From NCBI RefSeq assembly GCF_003710915.1, contig NZ_RHHR01000010.1, positions 186,001 to 250,000 on the forward strand: a stretch of 64,000 nucleotides of DNA. The letters are read 5' to 3'. The notes beneath the pieces were generated by a model. It did not search any database and was not told the origin of the DNA. It saw only the letters and a program-made list of their open reading frames with translations. A program made the translations under genes and the position numbers. The stretch is from Brevibacillus invocatus (lineage in GTDB: Bacteria > Bacillota > Bacilli > Brevibacillales > Brevibacillaceae). Positions 54,266-63,126 of the stretch are shown one piece after another (position 1 is the first letter of the stretch; every line of letters starts with the position of its first letter).

Positions 54266-54871
54266 TTATCCTAGTTTTCGATTGGTTTTATCCCCCAGTT
54301 TTCGCTCAGTCCCTGCAAGAAGATTGCGGATATTGTTATGATGGCGAATGTAAGCAAAGACCGTGAGAACCAGGCTGGTCCACAAAAAAGCAATCGGCTT
54401 GTCCAGCACAAATATCACGATGGGAAGAATGGTTACCAGAATAAGTGAACCTAGCGATACATAGCGGGTGATCATGATTGTGATCACAGCGGCAATACCA
54501 CCAATCAAAAAAGCGAGGGGTGAAAAGCCAAGCGCCACACCCAAGGTGGTTGCAATACCTTTTCCCCCGCGAAATCCAAAAAAGATGGGCCAATTGTGAC
54601 CAGCAATTGCAAACAAGCCTGACACTGCATATGCAAGCGGATCTCCCCCTGTAAGCAGGTGGGTGGTTCCCATCGCTAGCAGGCCTTTCGTCGCGTCCAG
54701 CACCAGGACGGCGATCCCAGGTCCTTTGCCCAGTACGCGTAGCGTGTTCGTGGCCCCCATGTTGCCACTCCCCTGCGAACGAATGTCAATTCCCGCTATT
54801 TTTTTTGTAATGAGATAGCTAAAACTGATTGATCCAATGAAGTAGCTGATCACCCAGGCTAATAGGACCAT
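54266..54871 (-). CDS. plsY: Acyl-phosphate:glycerol-3-phosphate acyltransferase
   Basis: 201 residues from the ATG at 54871 (GAGGG upstream); the reading further upstream runs into der. A polytopic membrane enzyme that acylates glycerol-3-phosphate with acyl-phosphate from PlsX. Conserved motifs: GSISFSYL, SGNMGATNTLRVLGK and FRGGKGIATTLG. It lies between der and gpsA, so the enzyme that makes its substrate is encoded next. Confidence 0.96.
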   Translation of the reverse strand: MVLLAWVISYFIGSISFSYLITKKIAGIDIRSQGSGNMGATNTLRVLGKGPGIAVLVLDATKGLLAMGTTHLLTGGDPLAYAVSGLFAIAGHNWPIFFGFRGGKGIATTLGVALGFSPLAFLIGGIAAVITIMITRYVSLGSLILVTILPIVIFVLDKPIAFLWTSLVLTVFAYIRHHNNIRNLLAGTERKLGDKTNRKLG

Positions 54872-54887
54872 GACCCTTTCCCTCTCC

Positions 54888-56201
54888 CTATGTTTTTTTC
54901 CGCGTCCAGATACGCACAGGCGTCCCCTCGAAAACAAACGCCTCACGTATTTTATTCTCTATGTAACGCTCATAGGAGAAATGCATAAGCTCCGGATCAT
55001 TCACAAACAAGATGAATGTCGGTGGCTTGACTGTTGCTTGTGTCGCATAGTTGATTTTCAAACGCTTTCCTCGATCAGATGGTGGTGGAGTCCGAATCGT
55101 GGCATCCGTGACCAGATCGTTCAGAACAGAGGTTGGAACTCGCATGGAGTGCGCTTCCGCTACCTCGTTTACTTTTGGCAGGATGGTATGTACACGCTGC
55201 TTGGATTTGGCCGACACGTACATGATCGGTGCGTAATCCAGGTACTTGAATTCTTCCCGGATCAGTTCCGTAAAACGTTGCATCGTTTTATCGTCTTTTT
55301 CTACCGCATCCCATTTGTTGACGATAATAATGACACCTCGTCCTGCTTCATGGGCGTAACCGGCAATCTTCTTGTCCTGCTCAATAATTCCTTCTTCTCC
55401 GTTGATCAAAACGAGCACAACATCTGAATCCTCGATGGCCCGCATGGCGCGCATCACGCTGTACTTCTCGGTGTTCTCATACACCTTTCCACGCTTGCGC
55501 ATACCTGCAGTATCCACCAGTATGTAATTTTGCCCGTCGCGTTCAAAAGGTGTATCAATCGCGTCTCGAGTTGTTCCGGCTACATCACTGACAATGACAC
55601 GCTCTTCACCCAGAATGGCGTTGGTCAAGGATGATTTGCCGACATTGGGACGACCGATAATCGATACGCGAATGATATCATCTCTTGTGTCCTCTTCGTC
55701 TGGCGCCGGAAAGCTCTTGACAACCTCCTCCAGCATATCACCGAGTCCCAGACCGTGACTACCAGATATCGGAAACGGCTCGCCCAAACCTAGCGTGTAG
55801 AAATCGTAAATATCTGCCCGCATTTCTGGATTATCTACTTTGTTAACGGCAAGGACGATTGGTTTCCCAGTCCGATTCAGCATGCGTGCCAGCTCCAAAT
55901 CCGCATCGGTCACGCCTGTTCGTCCATCCGTAATCATTACGATGACAGTCGCTTCGTCGATAGCCAGTTCAGCCTGGTAACGCATTTGCGTGAGGATTTC
56001 GTCGGTCTCACCAAATTCAATACCGCCGGTGTCAATGACGTGGAAATTATGCGTCAGCCATTCGCCTTTTCCATATAGACGATCACGGGTTACTCCCGGC
56101 TGATCTTCCACGATCGCGATTCGCTCGCCAATCAATCTGTTAAATATCGTGGACTTGCCCACGTTGGGTCTCCCCACAATGGCTACCACTGGCAATCCCA
56201 T
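54888..56201 (-). CDS. der: Ribosome biogenesis GTPase Der
   Basis: 437 residues with two GTPase domains in tandem: [14 protein letters not shown] near residue 9 and [14 protein letters not shown] near residue 183, with NKVD and NKWD as the G4 motifs. A C-terminal KH-like domain follows. Der acts in maturation of the 50S ribosomal subunit. Also called engA/yphC. The gene order der-plsY-gpsA is common in Firmicutes. Confidence 0.98.
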   Translation of the reverse strand: MGLPVVAIVGRPNVGKSTIFNRLIGERIAIVEDQPGVTRDRLYGKGEWLTHNFHVIDTGGIEFGETDEILTQMRYQAELAIDEATVIVMITDGRTGVTDADLELARMLNRTGKPIVLAVNKVDNPEMRADIYDFYTLGLGEPFPISGSHGLGLGDMLEEVVKSFPAPDEEDTRDDIIRVSIIGRPNVGKSSLTNAILGEERVIVSDVAGTTRDAIDTPFERDGQNYILVDTAGMRKRGKVYENTEKYSVMRAMRAIEDSDVVLVLINGEEGIIEQDKKIAGYAHEAGRGVIIIVNKWDAVEKDDKTMQRFTELIREEFKYLDYAPIMYVSAKSKQRVHTILPKVNEVAEAHSMRVPTSVLNDLVTDATIRTPPPSDRGKRLKINYATQATVKPPTFILFVNDPELMHFSYERYIENKIREAFVFEGTPVRIWTRKKT

Positions 56202-56255
56202 AGTTTACAACACTCTCTCTCATTTCTGTTTTTGACTAGCTAATCATACCATACA

Positions 56256-56438
56256 CTACTTATGCCGAACAATGATTAGGGAATCAGCCGTCACTTCATG
56301 CACCATACCATCTAATATCTTTTCCAGGGTAAACGCAATTTGCTGCATTTCTTGGTGATCCGCACAAAAAAAGATAGGGGCACCACCCGCTATTCGCTCT
56401 CTGTCCATTGTGATGACAGCTAGAATTTCACTAGGCAT
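56256..56438 (-). CDS. Small partner of YIEGIA protein
   Basis: 60 residues, soluble, compact alpha/beta. It matches the small family annotated as capping complex subunit for YIEGIA, found directly after YIEGIA genes. GGAGG lies before the ATG. The gap to the upstream gene is three bases, so the two are surely co-transcribed. The role is not established beyond the genetic link with a spore-former membrane protein. Confidence 0.7.
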   Translation of the reverse strand: MPSEILAVITMDRERIAGGAPIFFCADHQEMQQIAFTLEKILDGMVHEVTADSLIIVRHK

Positions 56439-56441
56439 GCC

Positions 56442-57359
56442 CTACACCTCCTGCTTGGGAGCTTTTGATTTTTGCGGCATGCGAAAAACGCTTTCCAGAA
56501 TGGGGACTGCTCCGATCACTGCTATTGCCTGCTCGACATCCTTGACCTGTGGAAGCAGAAAAACCCCCAATCGCCCGGTAGACAGATCTCGCTTTACCAA
56601 AGGGGTCAAGGACGGTTCACCTGTGTCCGTATAGACCCCAAGCTGTGTAGCGACATCGTGCAAAATCGCCTGCCTTTGTCCGGGATGCGCAATCGTCACC
56701 GTGGCATTGGCATCCTTAGGTGTGAGAATGTAGCCCATCCCTTGCTCACGTATCAGCGTTTGGGAATCTTCTAGCCCGACGTTCATGATGTAGATATCGT
56801 CCACGTACAAATCTTTTCCCTCTACACGAACACTCGCTTCCTTAATGTCGACAATCAAGGAAAGTGTCTTTCCGGACATCCATTTTCGCGCAAGGAGCAA
56901 GGTGATGATTCCCGCAATAAGCCCTCCCCACCAGTGGAAAAAAATGGCCGCAGAAGTCGTAACCAGAGAACAGAAAATGACCAGGTAATTCCTGCCTTCA
57001 AACACCATCGCAATGCCCTCGATGTAAGGACCACCTCTGGGTACCAGCTCTTGTTTGTCAATCTCGCTCAAGGTGGTTCGTTCCATGTTGCGTACATCGC
57101 GAAATTGCTGAGCTGCGACAGTCAAAAAAGTGACCGCTGTGTAGTTTTCCTTCAATAAAGCAGGTATGGCTACGGAACCAAGTGCTGCGGCGATCACGCC
57201 AAGCGAAACCTGAATGATTTTCCCGTGCGGATATGTCGGGTACTGGCGATAATCTGTACGTAAAAGATGGATCCTGCACAGAATCCCAAAAACAAACCCC
57301 ATAGTCAGCGGCAATACAAATTCATTTGCAAGCAGTTCTTTCATCAGTCTCGTCATCAC
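56442..57359 (-). CDS. yphB: YIEGIA-family membrane protein (YphB)
   Basis: About 300-305 residues. The family signature YIEGIA is present in GGPYIEGIAMVFEGRNY. Four to five hydrophobic segments lie in the first 165 residues, followed by a soluble C-terminal domain of about 130 residues. The family is confined to spore formers and is thought to act during spore assembly; details are not known to me. The start overlaps the yphA stop (GTG at 57359, ATG at 57356), although an ATG at 57344 has a better-placed AGGTGA. Confidence 0.8.
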   Translation of the reverse strand: MMTRLMKELLANEFVLPLTMGFVFGILCRIHLLRTDYRQYPTYPHGKIIQVSLGVIAAALGSVAIPALLKENYTAVTFLTVAAQQFRDVRNMERTTLSEIDKQELVPRGGPYIEGIAMVFEGRNYLVIFCSLVTTSAAIFFHWWGGLIAGIITLLLARKWMSGKTLSLIVDIKEASVRVEGKDLYVDDIYIMNVGLEDSQTLIREQGMGYILTPKDANATVTIAHPGQRQAILHDVATQLGVYTDTGEPSLTPLVKRDLSTGRLGVFLLPQVKDVEQAIAVIGAVPILESVFRMPQKSKAPKQEV

Positions 57360-57991
57360 CTACGTGCATCGGAATTGGAAGGCTCTATTTGATTCCAACC
57401 TATCAAGCGACATACCCACAACCAGATGACACGAAGAATACACCAAAGGGAAAGACTGCTCCACATGAGATCCTGGGCATACTCATCGCCCAGCAAGCAA
57501 GTTCCGGACAGCCTCCAGAAATAGAGCGCGTGAATGACGTCAGCCAGAATGAAGGAAAAAAGGAGTGAAAAAAGTTGGGCCACTCCCTTTCTGTTGACAA
57601 TCGCTACAGCCACCAGACCAATGACTGGTAAAATCAATTGCTCCTCCCAAAACAAGAGGACGGGATCTGTAAAGAACATCCAACGCAGCCAAAAGAGCAG
57701 CCAGGCAATCATCACGGAGGCAAGCAAGTGAATGCGGCGACGATCCTTCGGCATTTTTCGATACAACCATCCACACAAGATCAATGGCAATAACGTCCCT
57801 GCCAGGCTTACCTGCACAGGTGCAAAGGACAGCGGCCAAAAAGCAAATGAACAGATAAGAAAAACAGTAAGAGCAGCCAACAAGTGCTTTCTGGTTACTT
57901 TGAGTTCACGCAAGAGAAGATCCAGACTTCCCATCCAGACGAGGCACAACAGGCTCCATTGGATGAGAATGGCAAGTGTCCCTTCGTTCAT
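57356..57991 (-). CDS. yphA: YphA-family membrane protein
   Basis: 211 residues from the ATG at 57991, which has GAGGAG upstream. Six or so hydrophobic segments cover nearly the whole length, with short basic loops. It matches the YphA position between fni and the YIEGIA gene in spore formers. It overlaps the YIEGIA gene by four bases. The function is unknown, but the fixed linkage suggests they act together (inference). Confidence 0.75.
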   Translation of the reverse strand: MNEGTLAILIQWSLLCLVWMGSLDLLLRELKVTRKHLLAALTVFLICSFAFWPLSFAPVQVSLAGTLLPLILCGWLYRKMPKDRRRIHLLASVMIAWLLFWLRWMFFTDPVLLFWEEQLILPVIGLVAVAIVNRKGVAQLFSLLFSFILADVIHALYFWRLSGTCLLGDEYAQDLMWSSLSLWCILRVIWLWVCRLIGWNQIEPSNSDARR

Positions 57992-58078
57992 GTTCAGCTC
58001 CTCAAGATGTGGTTGTCTCCCCAAAGTATGCCTCAACTGTCATCCTTTCATGAGCAAATAGGATGGAAGGGATGGCTA

Positions 58079-59131
58079 CTATCTCTGAGCCAATCCAACC
58101 AGATCGATACCGCGCAATCGGGCATAATCCGCAGTTTGTCCCATAATCACCAACGGAAGACCGCGAAATCGATCGGTATTCGCTATTCCAAGCGAGGTCA
58201 TTGCGATGCGAATTTCATGGTGCCACGCATCCACAGCCTGAAGGCATTCGTCGATTGTTCTTGTTTTGACTAGACGCAGCAAAGCCCCTGCTATCCCTAC
58301 CGCCTCTGCCCCTAAGGAGAGGGCCTTTGCCACATCCAATCCATGACGAACACCACCTGTTGCCATCACCGACAAATGGCGATTTGCTAGAATACTGGCC
58401 TCCAGCAAGCTTTCCACCGTAGAAAGCCCCCAATCATCAAACATCGGCAGAGGCTGACTGCGACGCAGATTTTCCACCTTCGCAAAATTAGTGCCTCCTC
58501 GCCCCCCGACATCAATCATCTGAATGCCAATGTCTACTACCAATTTTTGTATGGTATCAGCGGACATCCCGAAGCCCACTTCCTTCACTAGCACAGGGAC
58601 TGATAACTTATTCTTGATCCTTTGAATTTTTTCCAGATAACCGGAAAAATCCCGATCCCCTTCCGGCATCAACAGCTCTTGCATCACGTTCAGATGAATT
58701 TGCAGCGCATTTGCTTCGATCATTTCTACTGCTGCTTGCGCTTGTTCGACGGTTGCTTCCGCTCCAATATTGGCAAAGAGAATTCCATGCGGGTTCTCCT
58801 TGCGAACAATCGTGTAGCTCTCTCGGGCGGTTGGATCACGTAGGGCTGCCATTTGTGATCCGACTGCCATTGCCAGCCCTCGTTCTTTGGCAATAATCGC
58901 GAGCTTTTGATTAATCTCAGTGGTAGCTGCAGCTCCACCTGTCATGGCATTTATGAAGATCGGTGAAGTTAATCGGAATGGACCAAGATCTGTAACAAGC
59001 AAAGTGTTACCATAATGTATATTAGGTAAACTATTAGGGATAAATCGTACATCGTCAAATCCGTTTCTCTGCAAATCGTTCGTGGACAAAGCATGTTGAA
59101 TGTGATCCATTTTTCGCTGGGATCGATCCAT
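58079..59131 (-). CDS. fni: Isopentenyl-diphosphate delta-isomerase, type II
   Basis: 350 residues from the ATG at 59131, which gives the family N-terminus (MDRSQRKMDHI, like B. subtilis Fni); a GTG at 59194 lacks a ribosome site. An FMN enzyme that interconverts isopentenyl and dimethylallyl diphosphate. Motifs: FINAMTGGAA, AVGSQMAALRD, and the flavin/substrate stretch KEVGFGMS with the DVGGRGGTNFA block. It supplies isoprenoids, among other uses for the HepS/HepT enzyme. Confidence 0.95.
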   Translation of the reverse strand: MDRSQRKMDHIQHALSTNDLQRNGFDDVRFIPNSLPNIHYGNTLLVTDLGPFRLTSPIFINAMTGGAAATTEINQKLAIIAKERGLAMAVGSQMAALRDPTARESYTIVRKENPHGILFANIGAEATVEQAQAAVEMIEANALQIHLNVMQELLMPEGDRDFSGYLEKIQRIKNKLSVPVLVKEVGFGMSADTIQKLVVDIGIQMIDVGGRGGTNFAKVENLRRSQPLPMFDDWGLSTVESLLEASILANRHLSVMATGGVRHGLDVAKALSLGAEAVGIAGALLRLVKTRTIDECLQAVDAWHHEIRIAMTSLGIANTDRFRGLPLVIMGQTADYARLRGIDLVGLAQR

Positions 59132-59219
59132 CCGCTCACATTCCTCTCTGTGTAACCTCTTAGCCAGAGCAAACTGATCTAGCACCTGATTCACTCTGAC
59201 AAGGTAGACCTTCTGAATG

Positions 59220-59248
59220 AAAAAAGGGACACGCCTTTAGCGTATCCC
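59220..59248 (-). terminator. Terminator after the rpsA-like gene
   Basis: GGGATACGC and GCGTGTCCC form a nine-base stem (one G-U) around five bases, followed by six T on the minus strand, 16 bases past the stop. Confidence 0.9.
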
Positions 59249-59263
59249 CTCATCACCTGTACC

Positions 59264-60433
59264 TTACTTGAACTTGTCTTTCAGATCACCGAACAGTTCG
59301 CCCAAAGTAACGCCCATTGGCTGATTGTTTTCTTGTTGGAACTGTTGTTGTTCCTTTTTGCTGGCACGCTCTGCCTGCTCCACACGATCTTCCTCAACAG
59401 CGCGAATGCTCAAGCTAATGCGTTGTTCTTGTGGAACAACATCCAGTACCTTCACTTGAACTTCCTGGCCTTCCTTGAGTACTTCACCTGGTGTATTGAC
59501 ACGGCGGTTAGCGATTTGGGAGATGTGTACCAGACCTTCAATTCCTGGAGCCACTTCTACGAATGCACCGAAGGTAACCAGACGTTTTACGGTACCATTC
59601 ACGATGGAGCCAGCTTTGAAGTCTTCTGCCACATTCGCCCAAGGACCGGCTTGCGTTTCCTTGATGCTCAAGCCGATGCGCTCGTTTTCTTTATCGACTT
59701 TCAATACCTTCACTTGTACCTTGTCGCCTTCCTTTACAACATCAGAAGGCTTCTCTACACGGTTCCAAGCCAATTCGGACACGTGAACCAATCCATCCAC
59801 GCCACCGATGTCCACGAATACACCAAAATCTGTCATACGTTGAACGGTACCTTCCAGTACCTGACCAGGTTTGATGGTATCGAGGATCGATTGTTTTTTC
59901 ACTTTCACTTCATCTTCCAAAACGGCTTTATGAGAGAGGATGACTTTGTTCTTTTCCTTATCCATCTCTACCACTTTCAGCGTCAGCTCTTTGCCTTTGT
60001 AGTCAGCAAAGTCTTCTACGAAGTGGCGCTCCACCATGGAAGCAGGGATAAATCCACGAACGCCCACGTCAACGACAAGACCGCCTTTAACGATCTCTTT
60101 CACGGTTGCCGTGATGATTTCGCCGCTCTCCATTTTTTGCTCCAGGTCAGACCATGCGGATTCCATCGCGACCGCTTTTTTGGATACGACCAGTTCTTCC
60201 TTTTCATCGTTGAGCTTGATCACGCGAACATCAAAGCTGTCGCCTACAGCTACTTCATCAGAAACTTTTTCCACGTGAAGCGGGGACAGTTCGCTGATCG
60301 GGATCAATCCGTCATATTTGTAACCTACATCTACGAGTGCTTGTTTGTCTTCAACTTTGGTAACGGTCGCTTTTACCACATCCCCTACGGAAATGACAGT
60401 TGCATCCGTTAAGCTTACGTTTGTTTCTTCCAT
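59264..60433 (-). CDS. rpsA: Ribosomal protein S1-like protein with four S1 domains
   Basis: 389 residues from the ATG at 60433, ten bases past AAGGAGG; a TTG at 60439 is too close to it. Four S1 RNA-binding domains lie at about residues 15-85, 100-165, 188-258 and 275-345. The last two carry the best consensus (DFGVFVDIGGVDGLVHVSEL and FGAFVEV). Enteric S1 has six domains; the four-domain form (YpfD) is usual in Bacilli and may bind mRNA without being an essential ribosomal protein. It lies downstream of plsC. Confidence 0.93.
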   Translation of the reverse strand: MEETNVSLTDATVISVGDVVKATVTKVEDKQALVDVGYKYDGLIPISELSPLHVEKVSDEVAVGDSFDVRVIKLNDEKEELVVSKKAVAMESAWSDLEQKMESGEIITATVKEIVKGGLVVDVGVRGFIPASMVERHFVEDFADYKGKELTLKVVEMDKEKNKVILSHKAVLEDEVKVKKQSILDTIKPGQVLEGTVQRMTDFGVFVDIGGVDGLVHVSELAWNRVEKPSDVVKEGDKVQVKVLKVDKENERIGLSIKETQAGPWANVAEDFKAGSIVNGTVKRLVTFGAFVEVAPGIEGLVHISQIANRRVNTPGEVLKEGQEVQVKVLDVVPQEQRISLSIRAVEEDRVEQAERASKKEQQQFQQENNQPMGVTLGELFGDLKDKFK

Positions 60434-60612
60434 CTTCAAAAGACCTCCTTCATGCCATCCAGTCCCAACCTATCTGTAAAGTGGTGGATTCCTCCAACCA
60501 GTTTGCTAGAAGCGGGAGCATGTATATTTTTAACTGATGCCAAAAAGACATTCAGTTAACTGACGAAGCCATTTAGTTCCAGTTAAAGTTAGTATTCTTC
60601 GCTTTACGGTTT

Positions 60613-61218
60613 CTATACCGATTGCTTGGAGCGATGCTCATCATAAAGCTTTTTGATCTCGGCCATGATCAGATCCGTTGCTTCCTTTAAAGTGTCGGAG
60701 CTGGATTTGGCCTGACGTAATGCCGTGAGATCAATCGGCTTGCCGTAAACGATTGTGACCGGGCGAAAAGGACGATAAGGTCCAATAATCGCAACCGGAA
60801 TCACTTCGGCTTGTGATTTGAGCGCAAACATGGCGACGCCTGTCATTCCCTCCCCAATTTCTCCTGTCTTGCTTCTCGTGCCTTCTGGAAAAATTCCAAA
60901 GATTTTCCCATCTTCCAGCAGTTTTAGCGTAGAACGGATCGCGGCACGGTCGCCGGCTCCTCGTTTGACAGGAAAAGCACCAAACTTGGTGATCAAAAAG
61001 GATATGACGGGAATACGAAATAATTCTTCCTTCGCCATGAAAAAAACCTGACGCTCAATCCCTGAGCCCAATAACGGAGGGTCCCACAGTGAAATGTGAT
61101 TGGCACACAGGATCACTGGGCCTTCCTTAGGTATATGATCTCGCCCGATCACTTGCCAACGAAAGACAAGCGAAAAAATCGTGCGGAAAAAGCCTCGGAA
61201 TATACGATAATAACTCAC
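60613..61218 (-). CDS. plsC: 1-acyl-glycerol-3-phosphate acyltransferase
   Basis: 201 residues. The start is a GTG at 61218: it overlaps the cmk stop (GTGA), and GGGAG lies ten bases upstream. The enzyme adds the second acyl chain to make phosphatidic acid. Motifs: NHISLWDPPLL (HX4D), PVKRGAGDRAAI and FPEGTRSKTGE. With plsY and gpsA in the same window, the full path from dihydroxyacetone phosphate to phosphatidate is encoded nearby, apart from PlsX. Confidence 0.94.
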   Translation of the reverse strand: MSYYRIFRGFFRTIFSLVFRWQVIGRDHIPKEGPVILCANHISLWDPPLLGSGIERQVFFMAKEELFRIPVISFLITKFGAFPVKRGAGDRAAIRSTLKLLEDGKIFGIFPEGTRSKTGEIGEGMTGVAMFALKSQAEVIPVAIIGPYRPFRPVTIVYGKPIDLTALRQAKSSSDTLKEATDLIMAEIKKLYDEHRSKQSV

Positions 61219-61886
61219 TGTCTCGATTCTCCCGTTCGCTCGCAAATTTCCAGAATTCGATCAACAACCTGATCGATCGTCATCCCTGTGGTGTCAACCA
61301 GCACGGCATCTTCTGCCTGACGTAAGGGAGCAACTTCTCGATTCATATCCCGTTGATCACGTTCGGCAATGTCCTTTTCCATCTCAGACAGATCAGGATC
61401 AAGACCTTTTTCACGCAATTCCTTCCATCTTCTTTCCGCGCGTTCACGGATGGATGCCGTCAAGAAGATTTTCACATCAGCATCAGGAAGTACATGGGTG
61501 CCAATGTCGCGACCATCCATAACGACATTGCCTTGTGTTGCCAGATTCCGCTGCAGAACCAGCATCTGCTCCCGTACAGCTCCATAACTGGCCACAATGG
61601 ACGCAAATTGACTGACTTCTGACGTGCGAATCCATGCTGTCACATCGGTGTCGTTCCAATACACGTGCTGCTCACCTTGAACGCGGCGCAGGTGTATCAC
61701 ATTATCCTGCAACAATTGGGATACGGCTGCTTCATTCTCAATAGGTAGAGCATGGTGATGTACTGCCCAGGCCAAGGCCCGGTACATCGAGCCCGTGTCA
61801 ATGTAAACGTACTCCAGCGCTCCGGCAACCTTTTTAGCTACCGTGCTCTTTCCCGCTCCCGCTGGGCCATCAATCGCAATATTCAT
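61215..61886 (-). CDS. cmk: Cytidylate kinase
   Basis: 223 residues. It phosphorylates CMP and dCMP. The P-loop is IDGPAGAGKSTVAKK, DTGSMYRAL lines the CMP site, and VVMDGRDIGTHVLPDA follows. AGGTGAG precedes the ATG. It is translationally coupled to plsC, as in many Firmicutes. The 240-base gap before it (61887-62126) holds the terminator of ypfB and no gene. Confidence 0.97.
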   Translation of the reverse strand: MNIAIDGPAGAGKSTVAKKVAGALEYVYIDTGSMYRALAWAVHHHALPIENEAAVSQLLQDNVIHLRRVQGEQHVYWNDTDVTAWIRTSEVSQFASIVASYGAVREQMLVLQRNLATQGNVVMDGRDIGTHVLPDADVKIFLTASIRERAERRWKELREKGLDPDLSEMEKDIAERDQRDMNREVAPLRQAEDAVLVDTTGMTIDQVVDRILEICERTGESRQ

Positions 61887-62049
61887 GATCTCTCACCTGC
61901 TATGTACTGTAGTCCAAAAAGGGAACAGAAATAAGAAAACCTCCATCGAGGGTCATTCAGAATGAGAGCAGCGACGACCTCGGATGAACCGAAGACCTTT
62001 TTCTCTGCATCAGGAAGTGTTCCCCGTTGCCTCGTCATTCTGATACAGG

Positions 62050-62069
62050 AAAAAAGCTTCGTTCGAAGC
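62050..62069 (-). terminator. Terminator after ypfB
   Basis: GCTTC and GAAGC form a short stem around four bases, followed by six T on the minus strand, about 60 bases past the ypfB stop. The short stem makes it only moderately strong. Confidence 0.65.
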
Positions 62070-62126
62070 CTTCTCTCACGGATATATCTTTTTCATAGTA
62101 CCATAGGATGGAAACATGCGCAAACC

Positions 62127-62309
62127 TTAGGGAGCTCCCGAAACCCCTTCCAGCCTCTCCGTCTCGATCAAAACAGAGCGCACTGGGTCGTATTGAATCA
62201 ACAATTCACCTGCCGCAAGCACGATCATGCACACCGCGATTCCGATCATGATTGCTTTTTCTATACGCATGGAAAAACGGCGGTATCTCTCGTTGTAATG
62301 GCTTCGCAT
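62127..62309 (-). CDS. ypfB: Small membrane protein YpfB (DUF5359)
   Basis: 60 residues with a basic N-terminus and one membrane segment, IMIGIAVCMIVLAAGELLI. It matches the YpfB/DUF5359 family, placed between cmk and ypfA in Bacillus. The function is unknown. It lies 21 bases after ypfA, so the two are probably one transcript. Confidence 0.75.
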   Translation of the reverse strand: MRSHYNERYRRFSMRIEKAIMIGIAVCMIVLAAGELLIQYDPVRSVLIETERLEGVSGAP

Positions 62310-62330
62310 GAGGTCCCATCCTGTCTGGCG

Positions 62331-63011
62331 CTACTCGATAACGCCTTTTCTACGCAGATCCAATTGCCGTTCATAGCAGGCTCTCACTACTTTAACGCGA
62401 TCTGCTTCGCTGATTTGTATAAATTTCCCTGAAACCCACTGATTTAGTCCTTTTTCTTCCGCTGGTTTTACTCTAACGATCTGAAGCTCTGCGCTTGCAT
62501 GCTGCATTTGTCCGGTTTTGCTCGGAAACGCAATCCACACTTGCACAGTATCATTTTCCTGCAGGTGATACGTATCCTTGCAGGTAAAGGATAAGCCGCC
62601 ACCACTCAGATCTACTGTTCGTGTAAGAAAATGGTAGTTCCGAATCGGATCGATTAGTTTTACGGCAATATCCAAGGAGGAATCAATGCGCAAGTAATTG
62701 CGGCGCTGTGTACGCACGATTTCCTCTTTGGCAGGCAGCTGTAAAAACAAGACAGGCAATGGTTCACTCTGTCTGCCTACAATAGAAGATTGAAATTCAT
62801 AGCGTGATCCATCTTCCCCTACATACCAGACGGAACAGGGTGTACCGACATCTAGCAAGCCGGTTCTGCCTGTATTTTCACTCGTTGGCAATTCAATTAC
62901 GGCTATGCCGTCCTTACTATCTGTCACACGGCTCTTAAACGAGTGAGCACGTGCTTCTTCAGAGGAACTATTCACGTTCAGTCTTAATGTTTGGCCAATT
63001 CGCGGTAGCAT
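62331..63011 (-). CDS. ypfA: PilZ-domain c-di-GMP receptor YpfA/MotI
   Basis: 226 residues. An N-terminal YcgR-like beta domain (about 1-95) is followed by a PilZ domain with the c-di-GMP motifs RRNYLR (within RTQRRNYLR) and DLSGGGLSF. In B. subtilis this protein (MotI/DgrA) binds c-di-GMP and brakes the flagellar stator. The motif residues are intact, so c-di-GMP binding is expected. It lies between ypeB and ypfB as in B. subtilis. Confidence 0.92.
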   Translation of the reverse strand: MLPRIGQTLRLNVNSSSEEARAHSFKSRVTDSKDGIAVIELPTSENTGRTGLLDVGTPCSVWYVGEDGSRYEFQSSIVGRQSEPLPVLFLQLPAKEEIVRTQRRNYLRIDSSLDIAVKLIDPIRNYHFLTRTVDLSGGGLSFTCKDTYHLQENDTVQVWIAFPSKTGQMQHASAELQIVRVKPAEEKGLNQWVSGKFIQISEADRVKVVRACYERQLDLRRKGVIE

Positions 63012-63078
63012 CTTTCAACGTTCCTCCTTTTCCCTCTCATTCTTCCATTATATACCCTATTGTTTGAAATCAGCAAAT

Positions 63079-63108
63079 AGGGAAAGCCCCTGTAATCAGG
63101 CTTTCCCT
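63079..63108 (-). terminator. Stem after ypeB
   Basis: AGGGAAAGCC and GGCTTTCCCT form a perfect ten-base stem around ten bases, 18 bases past the ypeB stop. Only ATTT follows on the minus strand, so termination may be weak. Confidence 0.6.
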
Positions 63109-63126
63109 CTGAAAATCAAGCTCAGG

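Noticed and set aside
59333-60412. Long plus-strand reading frame of about 359 codons
   Set aside because: It lies wholly antisense to the S1-domain gene, is rich in Phe, His and Tyr as expected for an opposite-strand shadow, and has no family similarity.
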